A DNA stretch of 64,000 nucleotides from an uncultured Veillonella sp. (GTDB lineage Bacteria > Bacillota > Negativicutes > Veillonellales > Veillonellaceae). The DNA is taken from contig CABSJL010000001.1 of assembly GCA_902478055.1 (NCBI GenBank), positions 62,001 through 126,000 on the forward strand, given 5' to 3'. The translations under genes were made by a program, and so were the position numbers. The notes below the pieces were generated by a model that was not told the origin of the DNA, did no database searches, and saw only the letters and a program-made list of their open reading frames with translations. This document shows positions 27,118-35,462 of the stretch, piece after piece; positions within the stretch are counted from its first letter, which is position 1, and every line of letters starts with the position of its first letter.

Positions 27118-27930
27118 ATGAATATACTAACGACATCTCAAAAATCTAATGAGGCCATTCAGGAGGAAGCCAAAGCACTGGCTTCCTCTATGCATATGAC
27201 ATATATTAAACGAGGTAAAACATCGATACCAGCCTTATTCGGTAAGTATCAATGCGAATATATTGCGGTTCTTGCTGGTTCTGGATTAACGATTCATTTT
27301 CCAGAAAATCAACAACATACCTTTCATTTGTCTATGGCTCAATTACGTATATTGCGTTTACAACGCGGTGAAGGCGATCATCTAATTAATGCGGTACAAG
27401 TCATATTAGATAAAAAAGGATTATCTAATAGAGATAAATTTACATTTTTAGACTGTACAATTGGTCTTGGTAGTGACAGTATTGTAGTGAGTTATGGTTA
27501 CCCACAGGCTCAAATAACTGGTCTAGAAGGGTCTTTACCTATATGGCTTGCCACTAGTCATGGTTTAGCTCATTATATTCATAGTGACGATAGTGTAACG
27601 AATGTATTGCGACGTATTAAAGTAAATCATGATACCTTTGAGCACTATTTACCAAACCTACCTGACAATAGTATTGATATTATTTATTTTGATCCTATGT
27701 TTGAGGTGCCTGTAGAGGAAAGTCCACAATTTAAACCACTTCGGGGGCATACTGTAGAAAGTCATATTGATGATATAATTATGTCCCAAGCTATGCGCGT
27801 TGCTAGGTATGGTATTATTATTAAAGAACGACCATTTAGTTCGGTCTTTCAGAAGTATCCACCTCACCAATGGGTGGGTGGAAAGTATAGCCGCATAGGC
27901 TATGGTGTATATATGAAGGAGTTATTGTGA
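27118..27930 (+). CDS. RsmJ-like class I SAM methyltransferase
   Basis: A 270-residue protein with an N-terminal extension and a Rossmann methyltransferase core. FTFLDCTIGLGSDSIV is the SAM-binding motif I, ITGLEGS motif II and IIYFDPMFEVPVEE is the catalytic DPMF motif seen in RsmJ, the 16S rRNA G1516 N2-methyltransferase of E. coli. The fit to this family is good but the target RNA is inferred. It begins one base after the mutL stop with no clear Shine-Dalgarno, which suggests coupling, and overlaps miaA by 4 bases (GTGA). Confidence 0.75.
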   Translation: MNILTTSQKSNEAIQEEAKALASSMHMTYIKRGKTSIPALFGKYQCEYIAVLAGSGLTIHFPENQQHTFHLSMAQLRILRLQRGEGDHLINAVQVILDKKGLSNRDKFTFLDCTIGLGSDSIVVSYGYPQAQITGLEGSLPIWLATSHGLAHYIHSDDSVTNVLRRIKVNHDTFEHYLPNLPDNSIDIIYFDPMFEVPVEESPQFKPLRGHTVESHIDDIIMSQAMRVARYGIIIKERPFSSVFQKYPPHQWVGGKYSRIGYGVYMKELL

Positions 27931-28856
27931 ATCCCTTAATTACCATCGTTGGACCAACGGCGGTGGGCAAAACTGATTTAACCTTGGAATTAGCGGAACA
28001 ACTCTATGCTGAGGTTATTTCTGGTGATGCTTACCAAGTGTATAAACAACTCAATATTGGTACTGCGAAACCTTCTATGGATGAACTTAAGCGTGTGAAA
28101 CATCATCTCATCGATATACTAGAACCAAATGATTCATATTCGGTATCTATTTTCCAAGACCAGGCGAAAGAGATTATCACTAGATTAAATGATAGAAATA
28201 TTATTCCTATTTTATCTGGTGGTACAGGACTGTATGTTCAATCATTATTGGAAAACTATAACTTTAATGATGTTAAACCTGATGAAAGTTTGCGAATAGA
28301 ACTTGATGAGCTATATAATACTAAAGGTATTGAAGGCTTGAGAGAATATGCTTTCACATTGGGAAAAGAGCATAACATAGAAATTCAATATAGCGATAAA
28401 CATCGTTTATATCGAGCTATTGAGATATTGCATCATGGTAATGTAGATTCGTTACGAAATCAGACAAAAGATGGTTTATCCTATAAAGGACCTATCATCG
28501 GTCTCATGAGAGATCGTGATAAATTATATGAACGCATTAATCTACGCGTTGATATGATGTTTGATGCAGGTTTGATTGAAGAAGTAGAACAACTCATTAA
28601 GTCTGGAGTAAATCCAGATTGCCAAGCTTTAAAGGGGATTGGTTATAAAGAGGTTGTAGAATATATGAATGGTAGTATTAGCCTCGATGAATGCCGTGAT
28701 TTAATTAAGAAGAATACTCGTCATTTTGCAAAACGCCAAATCACTTGGTATAAACGAATGCCATACATTGAATGGATACATATTGATAGCAATACATCTA
28801 AAGATTTTATATTTAATAAAGCTATGGATTTAATCCGTAGAGAAGGATTAGCATGA
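27927..28856 (+). CDS. miaA: tRNA dimethylallyltransferase
   Basis: It transfers dimethylallyl to N6 of A37 in tRNAs; MiaB in the same operon then methylthiolates it. The P-loop is ITIVGPTAVGKTDL, followed by EVISGDAYQVYKQLNIGTAK, GGTGLYVQSLLENYNF and KNTRHFAKRQITWYKR at the tRNA-binding end. Most homologues have SGDSMQVY, so the AY pair is a local variant. The start is GTG at 27927, preceded by GAAGGAGTTATT. Length is 309. The end overlaps the next gene by 4 bases (ATGA). Confidence 0.95.
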   Translation: MNPLITIVGPTAVGKTDLTLELAEQLYAEVISGDAYQVYKQLNIGTAKPSMDELKRVKHHLIDILEPNDSYSVSIFQDQAKEIITRLNDRNIIPILSGGTGLYVQSLLENYNFNDVKPDESLRIELDELYNTKGIEGLREYAFTLGKEHNIEIQYSDKHRLYRAIEILHHGNVDSLRNQTKDGLSYKGPIIGLMRDRDKLYERINLRVDMMFDAGLIEEVEQLIKSGVNPDCQALKGIGYKEVVEYMNGSISLDECRDLIKKNTRHFAKRQITWYKRMPYIEWIHIDSNTSKDFIFNKAMDLIRREGLA

Positions 28857-30091
28857 CATTAGAAGAAATACGCAGTAAAGCCCTTGAGATGGCTGAACCA
28901 GAATTTAAAAAATTTGAACCTATTGCATTGGCCAATACTAAAAAGGTGTTAGAAGCCTTTAAAGAATGCCAAGTATCTGATTATCATTTTACTGGTACAA
29001 CTGGTTATGGTTATAACGATGTAGGGCGTGAAAAATTAGACGAAGTATTTGCCTATGTATTTAAAGGTGAAAAGGCTATCGTTCGACCTCACTTCGTATC
29101 TGGTACACATGCGTTAGCAACTACATTAATTTCTTTGATGGGAAATGGGTCTAAAGGTACGGAGTTTATCTATGCAGTAGGGGCTCCTTACGATACGATG
29201 CAATCCGTAATTGGTGCTACTCGTGAAGTACGTGGTTCTTTAGTAGAAAAAGGCTTTACTTATACTGAGGTACCATTGAAAGATAATACCTATGATGTTG
29301 AAGCTATTGCTAACGCTGTTAATGATAATACGCGGGTAGTGGTCATTCAACGTTCTCGTGGTTATAGCACACGTGAACCATTATCCATTGCTGATATTAA
29401 GATCATTGTAGAGGCTGTAAAAGCTAAAAATCCTAATACCATTTGTTTCGTAGATAATTGCTATGGTGAATTTACAGAGCTGCAAGAACCATTAGAAGCC
29501 GGTGCTGATATTATGGCGGGCTCTCTCATTAAAAATGCAGGTGGCGGTTTGGCACCAACAGGTGGTTATATTGTTGGTAGAGAAGACCTTGTAGAAGATG
29601 CAGCATATCAACTAACTGCTCCAGGACTTGGCGATCATATGGGCTCCTATGCTCCTGGTTATCGCTTGTTCTTCCAAGGGTTATTTATGGCACCTCACGT
29701 AGTATTACAAGCTCTTAAAGGTGCCGTATATACAGCGGCAGTTGGCGAACTCTTAGGGTATGAAGTATTTCCTAAAGTAGATGCTGATCGCTATGATTTA
29801 ATCCAAGCAATCAATCTAAAAAATGGAGAAGAAATGGAGCATTTCTGTGTAGGCATGCAAGCTTATTCTCCTGTAGATGCTCATGTACATCCTATTCCTG
29901 GTGATATGCCTGGTTATGAAGATAAAATTATCATGGCTGGTGGTACCTTTGTACAAGGCTCCTCCATTGAATTAAGTGCAGATGGTCCTGTTCGTCCACC
30001 GTATACGATTTTCATGCAAGGTGGTCTTGTATTTGAACATTCCATGCTCGGTATTTTAGGTGCTGCAGAAGAATTACTAAAACATAGATAA
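28853..30091 (+). CDS. Methionine gamma-lyase family PLP enzyme (aluminium-resistance-like)
   Basis: A fold-type I pyridoxal-phosphate enzyme of 412 residues. It matches my memory of the YnbB/aluminium-resistance family next to miaA or hfq in Firmicutes: YHFTGTTGYGYNDVGREKLD, RPHFVSGTHALATTL, FVDNCYGEFTE and the PLP lysine in AGSLIKNAGGGLAPTGGYIVG. The reaction is not firmly known for this branch; C-S lyase activity on methionine or cystathionine is the database-style guess. The ATG overlaps the miaA stop, and a terminator follows, so it is the last gene of its operon. Confidence 0.85.
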   Translation: MTLEEIRSKALEMAEPEFKKFEPIALANTKKVLEAFKECQVSDYHFTGTTGYGYNDVGREKLDEVFAYVFKGEKAIVRPHFVSGTHALATTLISLMGNGSKGTEFIYAVGAPYDTMQSVIGATREVRGSLVEKGFTYTEVPLKDNTYDVEAIANAVNDNTRVVVIQRSRGYSTREPLSIADIKIIVEAVKAKNPNTICFVDNCYGEFTELQEPLEAGADIMAGSLIKNAGGGLAPTGGYIVGREDLVEDAAYQLTAPGLGDHMGSYAPGYRLFFQGLFMAPHVVLQALKGAVYTAAVGELLGYEVFPKVDADRYDLIQAINLKNGEEMEHFCVGMQAYSPVDAHVHPIPGDMPGYEDKIIMAGGTFVQGSSIELSADGPVRPPYTIFMQGGLVFEHSMLGILGAAEELLKHR

Positions 30092-30096
30092 TAATT

Positions 30097-30134
30097 AGAA
30101 TCTCTTTCTTTTGATGAAAGGGATTCTTTTTATT
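30097..30134 (+). terminator. Rho-independent terminator
   Basis: AGAATCTCTTTC (30097-30108) pairs with GAAAGGGATTCT (30116-30127), with one G-U, and is followed by TTTTTATTT. It ends the operon that began at 19.3 kb. Confidence 0.88.
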
Positions 30135-30142
30135 TCAAATCT

Positions 30143-30171
30143 TTTCAATATACCTAGTTCTAGGCTATAAT
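30143..30171 (+). promoter_or_regulatory. Likely promoter of mnmA-lepA-hemW
   Basis: A perfect -10 TATAAT at 30166-30171 has TTTCAA 17 bases upstream (30143-30148), a weak -35. A second TATAAT at 30181-30186 with TTCTAG upstream is an alternative and would start the RNA near 30193. Either gives a leader of roughly 100 bases before mnmA. Confidence 0.5.
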
Positions 30172-30176
30172 ATAAG

Positions 30177-30276
30177 TTGCTATAATTTCATAGCAATACT
30201 ACTCGGACTTTTACACCGAACTAGTGTTTTACACGTCAGGCTTTCACCCTGATTAGTTTTATGATCAAGAGATCAT
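30177..30276 (+). promoter_or_regulatory. Structured mnmA leader with anticodon-arm-like hairpins
   Basis: The leader contains a chain of hairpins: TTGCTAT/ATAGCAA (30177-30196); TCGG-A-CTTTTAC-A-CCGA (30203-30219); GTGT-TTT-ACAC (30224-30234); TCAGG-CTTTCAC-CCTGA (30236-30252); and ATGATC-AAGA-GATCAT (30261-30276). AATACTA (30195-30201) can close the middle three by pairing with TAGTTTT (30254-30260), six of seven positions, giving a cloverleaf-like outline. Two arms have the 5+7 geometry of an anticodon arm and loops resembling those of tRNA-Lys(UUU) and tRNA-Glu(UUC). It is not a functional tRNA, because it has no T-loop and no proper acceptor stem. Confidence 0.45.
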
Positions 30277-30290
30277 TAAAAGGAGAAAGT

Positions 30291-31352
30291 ATGGAAAAAG
30301 TTATCGCTGTAGCTATGAGTGGCGGCGTAGACAGTTCTTTAACGGCTGCAATGCTACTAAAACAAGGCTATAAAGTTTTTGGTATTACCCTATGGCTATG
30401 GGTGAGTGGTACACCTTATGATTCGGTTCCCCTCGCTGTAACGGATGCTAAGAAGATGTGTGATTTTCTTGGTATTGAGCATCACGTTATCGATGCTCGT
30501 GATGTATTCTACGATAATGTGGTAGATTACTTCGTAAAAGAATATGCCTATGGTCGCACACCAAATCCTTGTGTATTCTGTAATAAAAATATCAAATTTG
30601 ATTTGATGCTCAATCGAGCCCTTGAACTTGGTGCAACACATATGGTTACTGGCCATTATGCACAGGTTAAGCATAATGAAGAAACAGGTTTATATGAATT
30701 ACATAAAGGCGTTGATCCTACAAAAGATCAAAGTTATGTTATGTACAATATGAACCAACGCATTTTGAGTCATCTTATGTTCCCACTAGGTGGCCAATGT
30801 AAGACTGAAACACGTAAACTAGCTGCTGAATATGATTTACCAGTAGCTAAAAAACCAGATAGTGTAGATATTTGCTTCTTGCCTCATGGGAACTATCAAA
30901 AGCTTGTAGTAGAAGAAATGAAAGATAAACCAAAGTCTGGTAAGATCGTTACTGAAGATGGTGAGATATTAGGTAAACATAATGGTTTATTTAACTACAC
31001 TATAGGCCAACGTAAGGGCCTAGGGATTGCATATAAGCATCCATTATATGTAATTGGCTTTAATGGGGAGCGCAATGAGGTCATCGTAGGTCCTAATGAA
31101 CGACTCTTTACAAATCGTATGATTTGTAAGTTCTATAATTTCTTAGATGATACAATTCATAAAGAATTAAAAGCAGAAGGTAAAATTCGCTACGCTGCGA
31201 ACCCTTCTCCATGTACTGCACGTATCTTAGATGATGATACGATGGAAGTTATCTTCGAAGAACCACAACGGGCTATTACACCAGGTCAGTCCGTAGCCTT
31301 TTATAATGGCACTCAACTATTAGGAGGTGCTGTTATCGATCGCGTATGTTAG
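30291..31352 (+). CDS. mnmA: tRNA-specific 2-thiouridylase
   Basis: It converts U34 to 2-thiouridine in tRNA-Lys, tRNA-Glu and tRNA-Gln, with sulfur relayed from a cysteine desulfurase. The ATG at 30291 follows AAAAGGAGAAAGT; the in-frame ATG 30 bases upstream has no ribosome site. The PP-loop is AMSGGVDSS, the first catalytic Cys is in NPCVFCNKNIKFD and the second in DSVDICFLPHGNY. YTIGQRKGLGIA and the C-terminal beta-barrel are present. At 353 residues it is full length. Its leader RNA is unusual (see the separate entry). Confidence 0.96.
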   Translation: MEKVIAVAMSGGVDSSLTAAMLLKQGYKVFGITLWLWVSGTPYDSVPLAVTDAKKMCDFLGIEHHVIDARDVFYDNVVDYFVKEYAYGRTPNPCVFCNKNIKFDLMLNRALELGATHMVTGHYAQVKHNEETGLYELHKGVDPTKDQSYVMYNMNQRILSHLMFPLGGQCKTETRKLAAEYDLPVAKKPDSVDICFLPHGNYQKLVVEEMKDKPKSGKIVTEDGEILGKHNGLFNYTIGQRKGLGIAYKHPLYVIGFNGERNEVIVGPNERLFTNRMICKFYNFLDDTIHKELKAEGKIRYAANPSPCTARILDDDTMEVIFEEPQRAITPGQSVAFYNGTQLLGGAVIDRVC

Positions 31353-31390
31353 AAAGGAGAATACAAGTTCCTTGAACTTGTTTACATAGT
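31353..31390 (+). promoter_or_regulatory. Split ribosome-binding region of lepA with spacer hairpin
   Basis: The only Shine-Dalgarno-like sequence, AAAGGAG (31353-31359), is 31 bases from the lepA ATG. Between them lies a perfect 8-bp hairpin, ACAAGTTC (31363-31370), loop CTT, GAACTTGT (31374-31381). Folding it out would bring the Shine-Dalgarno to about 12 bases from the start codon. Confidence 0.5.
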
Positions 31391-33190
31391 ATGTCAACGA
31401 AAAAGATTAGAAACTTCTGTATTATAGCTCATATCGACCATGGTAAATCTACCATTGCCGATAGATTAATTGAATATACTGGCACATTACAAAAGCGCGA
31501 AATGGAAGCTCAAGTCTTGGACTCCATGGATTTGGAACGAGAACGTGGTATTACTATTAAGGCGCAATCTGTTCGTATTTTGTATAAAGCACAAGATGGT
31601 GAAGAGTATATCTTGAATCTCATCGATACTCCGGGCCATGTGGATTTCAGCTATGAAGTATCTCGTTCTCTTGCAGCTTGTGAAGGTGCATTACTTGTAG
31701 TAGATGCGGCACAAGGTGTAGAAGCACAAACGTTGGCAAATGTGTATCTCGCTTTAGAACACGATCTTGAAATCATTCCTGTTATTAACAAAATTGATTT
31801 GCCTTCTGCAGATCCTGATCGTGTTAAACACGAAATTGAAGATATCATTGGTTTAGATGCATCAGAAGCAGTGTTATGTTCCGCTAAATCAGGTATCGGT
31901 ATTCCTGATATTTTAGAAGCTATTGTAAATAAGGTTCCTGCACCACCAGATAAATCTGATCAACCTACGAGAGCTTTGATTTTTGATAGCCGCTTTGACT
32001 CCTATAAAGGTGCTATTGCGTATGTACGGGTAAAAGAAGGCACTATCAAGGCAAAAGATACAATTCGTATGATGCATGATAAAAAAGATTTTGATGTTAC
32101 TGAGCTTGGAATCTTTACGCCAAATCTTGTACCAGTACAAGAATTACCTTGTGGATCGGTAGGTTGTATTGCAGCGAGCATCAAAAATGTAAAAGATTGC
32201 CACGTAGGTGATACGGTAACATTAGCTAATAATCCTGCACCAGAACCATTACCTGGCTATCGTAAAGCTGTATCTATGGTATATTGTGGCTTGTATCCAA
32301 CAGATTCTAAGGACTATGAAAATCTTCGGGATGCACTTGAAAAGTTACAACTTAATGATGCTGCTCTAGAATATGAAGCTGAAACATCGTTAGCCTTGGG
32401 CTTTGGTTTCCGTTGTGGTTTCCTCGGTTTGTTACACATGGATGTAATTCAAGAACGGTTAGAACGTGAATACAACTTATCCCTTATTACAACTGCTCCA
32501 TCAGTAAACTATAAGGTTTACAAGACAAATGGGGAAATGCTTGAAGTGGATAATCCTGCTAAATTACCACCACCAACCGAAATCGACTACATTGAAGAAC
32601 CTTATGTAAAAGCTACTACAATTGTACCTAAAGACTTTGTTGGTACTATTATGGAATTATCTCAAGATAAACGTGGTGAATATCAATCCATGGAATACTT
32701 GGATGAAACACGTGTATCCGTTGTGTATCACTTGCCTTTGAGTGAAATTATTTACGATTATTTTGATAAATTAAAATCTGCTACAAAGGGGTATGCATCT
32801 CTTGACTATGAATTGATTGGCTATAAACAATCTCCAATGGTTAAGATGGATATTCTCTTAAATGGTGATCCTGTAGATGCTTTGTCCATTATTGTACACA
32901 AGGATCGAGCTGCTACACGAGGACGTGCATTAGCGGAAAAATTAAAAGAATTAATTCCTCGTCAAATGTTTGAAATTCCTATTCAAGCAGCAGTAGGTAC
33001 GAAGATTGTAGCTCGTGAAACTGTAAAAGCTTGGCGTAAAGATGTTTTGGCTAAATGTTATGGTGGCGATATTTCTCGTAAGCGTAAATTGCTAGAAAAA
33101 CAAAAAGCCGGTAAGAAACGCATGAAGTCTGTAGGATCTGTAGAGATTCCACAAGAAGCATTCATGGCTATTCTCAAGGTTGAGGACTAA
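31391..33190 (+). CDS. lepA: Elongation factor 4 (LepA GTPase)
   Basis: A ribosome-bound translational GTPase with roles in 30S biogenesis and back-translocation. The N-terminus [20 protein letters not shown] holds the G1 motif. DTPGHVDF (G3) and [13 protein letters not shown] (G4) follow. The LepA-specific C-terminal domain is present ([20 protein letters not shown], then [14 protein letters not shown]). Length (599) is exactly that of the family. The start is fixed by the N-terminal alignment, and its ribosome-binding site is unusually far upstream (see the separate entry). The neighbour hemW follows, as in most Firmicutes. Confidence 0.97.
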   Translation: MSTKKIRNFCIIAHIDHGKSTIADRLIEYTGTLQKREMEAQVLDSMDLERERGITIKAQSVRILYKAQDGEEYILNLIDTPGHVDFSYEVSRSLAACEGALLVVDAAQGVEAQTLANVYLALEHDLEIIPVINKIDLPSADPDRVKHEIEDIIGLDASEAVLCSAKSGIGIPDILEAIVNKVPAPPDKSDQPTRALIFDSRFDSYKGAIAYVRVKEGTIKAKDTIRMMHDKKDFDVTELGIFTPNLVPVQELPCGSVGCIAASIKNVKDCHVGDTVTLANNPAPEPLPGYRKAVSMVYCGLYPTDSKDYENLRDALEKLQLNDAALEYEAETSLALGFGFRCGFLGLLHMDVIQERLEREYNLSLITTAPSVNYKVYKTNGEMLEVDNPAKLPPPTEIDYIEEPYVKATTIVPKDFVGTIMELSQDKRGEYQSMEYLDETRVSVVYHLPLSEIIYDYFDKLKSATKGYASLDYELIGYKQSPMVKMDILLNGDPVDALSIIVHKDRAATRGRALAEKLKELIPRQMFEIPIQAAVGTKIVARETVKAWRKDVLAKCYGGDISRKRKLLEKQKAGKKRMKSVGSVEIPQEAFMAILKVED

Positions 33191-33194
33191 TATA

Positions 33195-34379
33195 ATGAAA
33201 ACAGATTCTAATACTTTGAATCTGTCTACACTTGGGGATATGGGCTTGTATGTCCATATCCCTTTTTGTAAACAGAAATGTATGTACTGTGATTTTCCTG
33301 CCTATCAAAATTTACAAGATTATTATGAAACCTATGTCTATGCCTTAGTACAAGAGATGGATCTTTGGGTTTCTGAACATCCTGAATCTAAAGAGCGGTC
33401 CATTGATACGATTTACTTTGGTGGTGGTACGCCTACTGAATTATCAATTCAACAACTACAGATGATTGTAGATAAAATCAAAAGTACTTTTACAATTACT
33501 GATGATTGTCATATGACTATAGAGTCTAATCCTGGTGAAGTAGATCTACAGTATCTAACTAAGTTAGTTAAACTAGGTTTTAATCGCATTAGTTTTGGTG
33601 TTCAAACCTTTGATGATAAGGCGCTTACTATGTTGCATCGCAGTCATAATGGTGAAAAGGCTAAACAAGCTGTTTACGATGCTAAAGAGGCGGGATTTAC
33701 TGATATTAATATTGATTTAATCTATGGTTTACCACGACAAACCTTAGAGGATATTCAGCGTAATTTAAATATTGTAAAAGACCTACCGATTAATCATATT
33801 TCTACGTATGGCTTACAAGTTGAGATAGGCACATATTTATATCATTTAGTACATAAGAACTTGATCTCTATTCCTAGTGAAAGTATAGATGAGTTAATGT
33901 ATGATACGATGATGTCTGGTTTAAAAGAATTAGGATTTGAGCGATACGAGATTTCAAATTTCGCGAAGGGTAATTCCTATAGTCGTCATAATTTAAAATA
34001 TTGGCACTATATAGACTATTTAGGCTTTGGTGCTGGTGCGCATTCCTTCTATGACGGAGTACGCCGTAGTAATAATCGTAATATAATGCCTTATATACAA
34101 TCCGTTGATCGATATATTATGCCCACTATCGATACGGAGACGATTTCTGTAGAGAGGGCTCAAGAGGACTTTTGCTTTTTAGCGCTTCGCACTAAATGGG
34201 GGCTTGATGAGCAAAAATTTGAAAAAAGATTTGGCGTATCTGTTCATGATTTATTTGGTACTACAATAAAAGATTTAGATAGTAAAGGTTTATTAACGTA
34301 TCAAAATGGTACCTATCATTTAACCCCTGAAGGTGCCAAGCATGGGAATTATGTGTTTAGTCAATTTATTCGTGAGTAA
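33195..34379 (+). CDS. hemW: HemW-type radical SAM protein
   Basis: A radical SAM protein of the coproporphyrinogen-oxidase-like group, now regarded as a heme chaperone rather than an oxidase. The cluster motif is CKQKCMYCDF (CxxxCxxC), followed by YFGGGTPTELS, ESNPGEVD, RISFGVQTFDD and the HemW-typical HNLKYWHYIDYLGFGAGAHS. True HemN carries an extra N-terminal Cys arrangement that is absent here. ATG 33195 is chosen over an upstream in-frame TTG because GAGG lies eight bases before it. Length is 394 residues. The lepA-hemW order is conserved in Firmicutes. Confidence 0.9.
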   Translation: MKTDSNTLNLSTLGDMGLYVHIPFCKQKCMYCDFPAYQNLQDYYETYVYALVQEMDLWVSEHPESKERSIDTIYFGGGTPTELSIQQLQMIVDKIKSTFTITDDCHMTIESNPGEVDLQYLTKLVKLGFNRISFGVQTFDDKALTMLHRSHNGEKAKQAVYDAKEAGFTDINIDLIYGLPRQTLEDIQRNLNIVKDLPINHISTYGLQVEIGTYLYHLVHKNLISIPSESIDELMYDTMMSGLKELGFERYEISNFAKGNSYSRHNLKYWHYIDYLGFGAGAHSFYDGVRRSNNRNIMPYIQSVDRYIMPTIDTETISVERAQEDFCFLALRTKWGLDEQKFEKRFGVSVHDLFGTTIKDLDSKGLLTYQNGTYHLTPEGAKHGNYVFSQFIRE

Positions 34380-34460
34380 TTTCTCACAGTTTCTCAAAAT
34401 CTAATATGTTAGTATAAATAGGATGATGATGAATAAGCATGCTAGATTTGAGGAGGAACG

Positions 34461-35063
34461 ATGAAGACATCTGTAATATTACACGGTTTGCATAATGAAT
34501 TTACTTTAGATCAAATGAAAGCATGTATAACACTGGCTGAAAAATATGGAGGATCCTTCCGTCATGTTGTAACAGGTATACAAATTACAGGTATAGAAAA
34601 AGATGATAAAGAACAGCTTATCTCTGAACTGCCTGAAGGTGTGACTACTGTTATTCATAGGGGTGTTAATTCCTTAATCGCCTGCGTAGGTAAAGGCTAT
34701 TGTAAAAATGGCCAAATGGAAACTAAAGAATTGGCTGATTATGTAGAGAGAAAACATTACGGCCGAAAAACATCTCACAAGTGCAAAATTGGTATCAGTG
34801 GCTGTGGTCGTAACTGTCCAGATGCAATGGTAAAAGATATTGCTTTTATTGGTACGTCTCAAGGTTTTATGTTAGCTGTTGGCGGCAATACAGGAATGCG
34901 ACCAGAGGCTGGTAAAATTTTGGCTAGAAAGCTTACTGTTGAGCAATCCAAAAAAGCTGTAGATATCTTAGTAGATTGGTATGCAGAACATGGCGAGCCC
35001 CGTGAGCGTATGGGAAAATTATTAGAACGCCTAGGTAATCCATTAGAAGGTGTAGAACTATAA
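34461..35063 (+). CDS. Stand-alone nitrite/sulfite reductase-type siroheme 4Fe-4S protein
   Basis: A 200-residue protein that looks like one half of a sulfite or nitrite reductase hemoprotein. The N-terminal 65 residues fit the ferredoxin-like half-domain. The siroheme/4Fe-4S signature C-x5-C ... C-x3-C is complete at Cys75, Cys81, Cys115 and Cys119 (ACVGKGYCKNG and GISGCGRNCPDA). It lacks the second repeat of full reductases. Similar small proteins occur in anaerobes, but I do not know their substrate. GAGGAGGAACG precedes the ATG. The gene follows hemW by 80 bases and may have its own promoter (TATAAA at 34413). Confidence 0.8.
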   Translation: MKTSVILHGLHNEFTLDQMKACITLAEKYGGSFRHVVTGIQITGIEKDDKEQLISELPEGVTTVIHRGVNSLIACVGKGYCKNGQMETKELADYVERKHYGRKTSHKCKIGISGCGRNCPDAMVKDIAFIGTSQGFMLAVGGNTGMRPEAGKILARKLTVEQSKKAVDILVDWYAEHGEPRERMGKLLERLGNPLEGVEL

Positions 35064-35174
35064 ATAGCTATATTTTAAGTGCTAATGGTTTTATAAATTC
35101 TTAATCTGTACGTTTATCTAGAGAGTGATTGGTTTTTCTCTGAATTTTAGTAACAATAAAATTATTAGATATAT

Positions 35175-35282
35175 AAACACTTATACTATTTCATGGTTTT
35201 AATAATACAAATTTTATTAGACCATCATATTCTACTATTTAGATTTTAGGATATGACATAAATGTAGATAGTATAAGTGTTT
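35175..35282. repeat. 108-base inverted-repeat element folding as a three-way junction
   Basis: Perfect 15-base arms AAACACTTATACTAT (35175-35189) and ATAGTATAAGTGTTT (35268-35282) enclose two abutting hairpins: 35193-35205 with 35214-35225 (ATGGT...ACCAT ends, one bulge) and CATATTCTA (35226-35234) with TAGGATATG (35247-35255, one G-U). It lies in the 398-base gap between the siroheme protein and hrcA. There is no open reading frame of note and the strand is undetermined. It could be a small RNA, a MITE-like repeat or a processing element. Confidence 0.55.
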
Positions 35283-35382
35283 TCTTATTATTACACTTTG
35301 ATTTTTTGACTAATTAATTAAAAATATTCAATTGTCTTTTTGACTAAATAGATATTATTTGACTTTTTAAGGATTTTTTTGC

Positions 35383-35410
35383 TTGACAATTTTTTCCAAT
35401 GTGATAATAT
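35383..35410 (+). promoter_or_regulatory. Heat-shock operon promoter
   Basis: A perfect -35 TTGACA (35383-35388) is followed after 16 bases by TAATAT (35405-35410). Transcription would begin near 35417, just before the CIRCE element. Upstream, TTTGAC recurs at 35305-35310, 35339-35344 and 35358-35363. Confidence 0.8.
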
Positions 35411-35421
35411 TATACATGCGA

Positions 35422-35448
35422 TTAGCACTCAAAGTTTATGAGTGCTAA
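35422..35448 (+). promoter_or_regulatory. CIRCE operator (HrcA binding site)
   Basis: TTAGCACTC (35422-35430), nine spacer bases, then GAGTGCTAA (35440-35448) is an exact match to the CIRCE consensus. It lies in the 5' untranslated region of hrcA, so HrcA represses its own operon until heat inactivates it. Confidence 0.97.
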
Positions 35449-35462
35449 CAAGAGGTGTCATT

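Noticed and set aside
30195..30260. A tRNA gene in the mnmA leader
   Set aside because: The outline is cloverleaf-like, but there is no T-loop (TTCGAAT-like), no D-loop GG, the acceptor stem has a mismatch, and the middle arm has only a 3-base loop. It is treated as a leader structure.
34390..34418. Promoter before the siroheme protein gene
   Set aside because: TATAAA at 34413 is fair but the -35 candidate TTTCTC is poor, so it was left as a remark and not listed as a feature.
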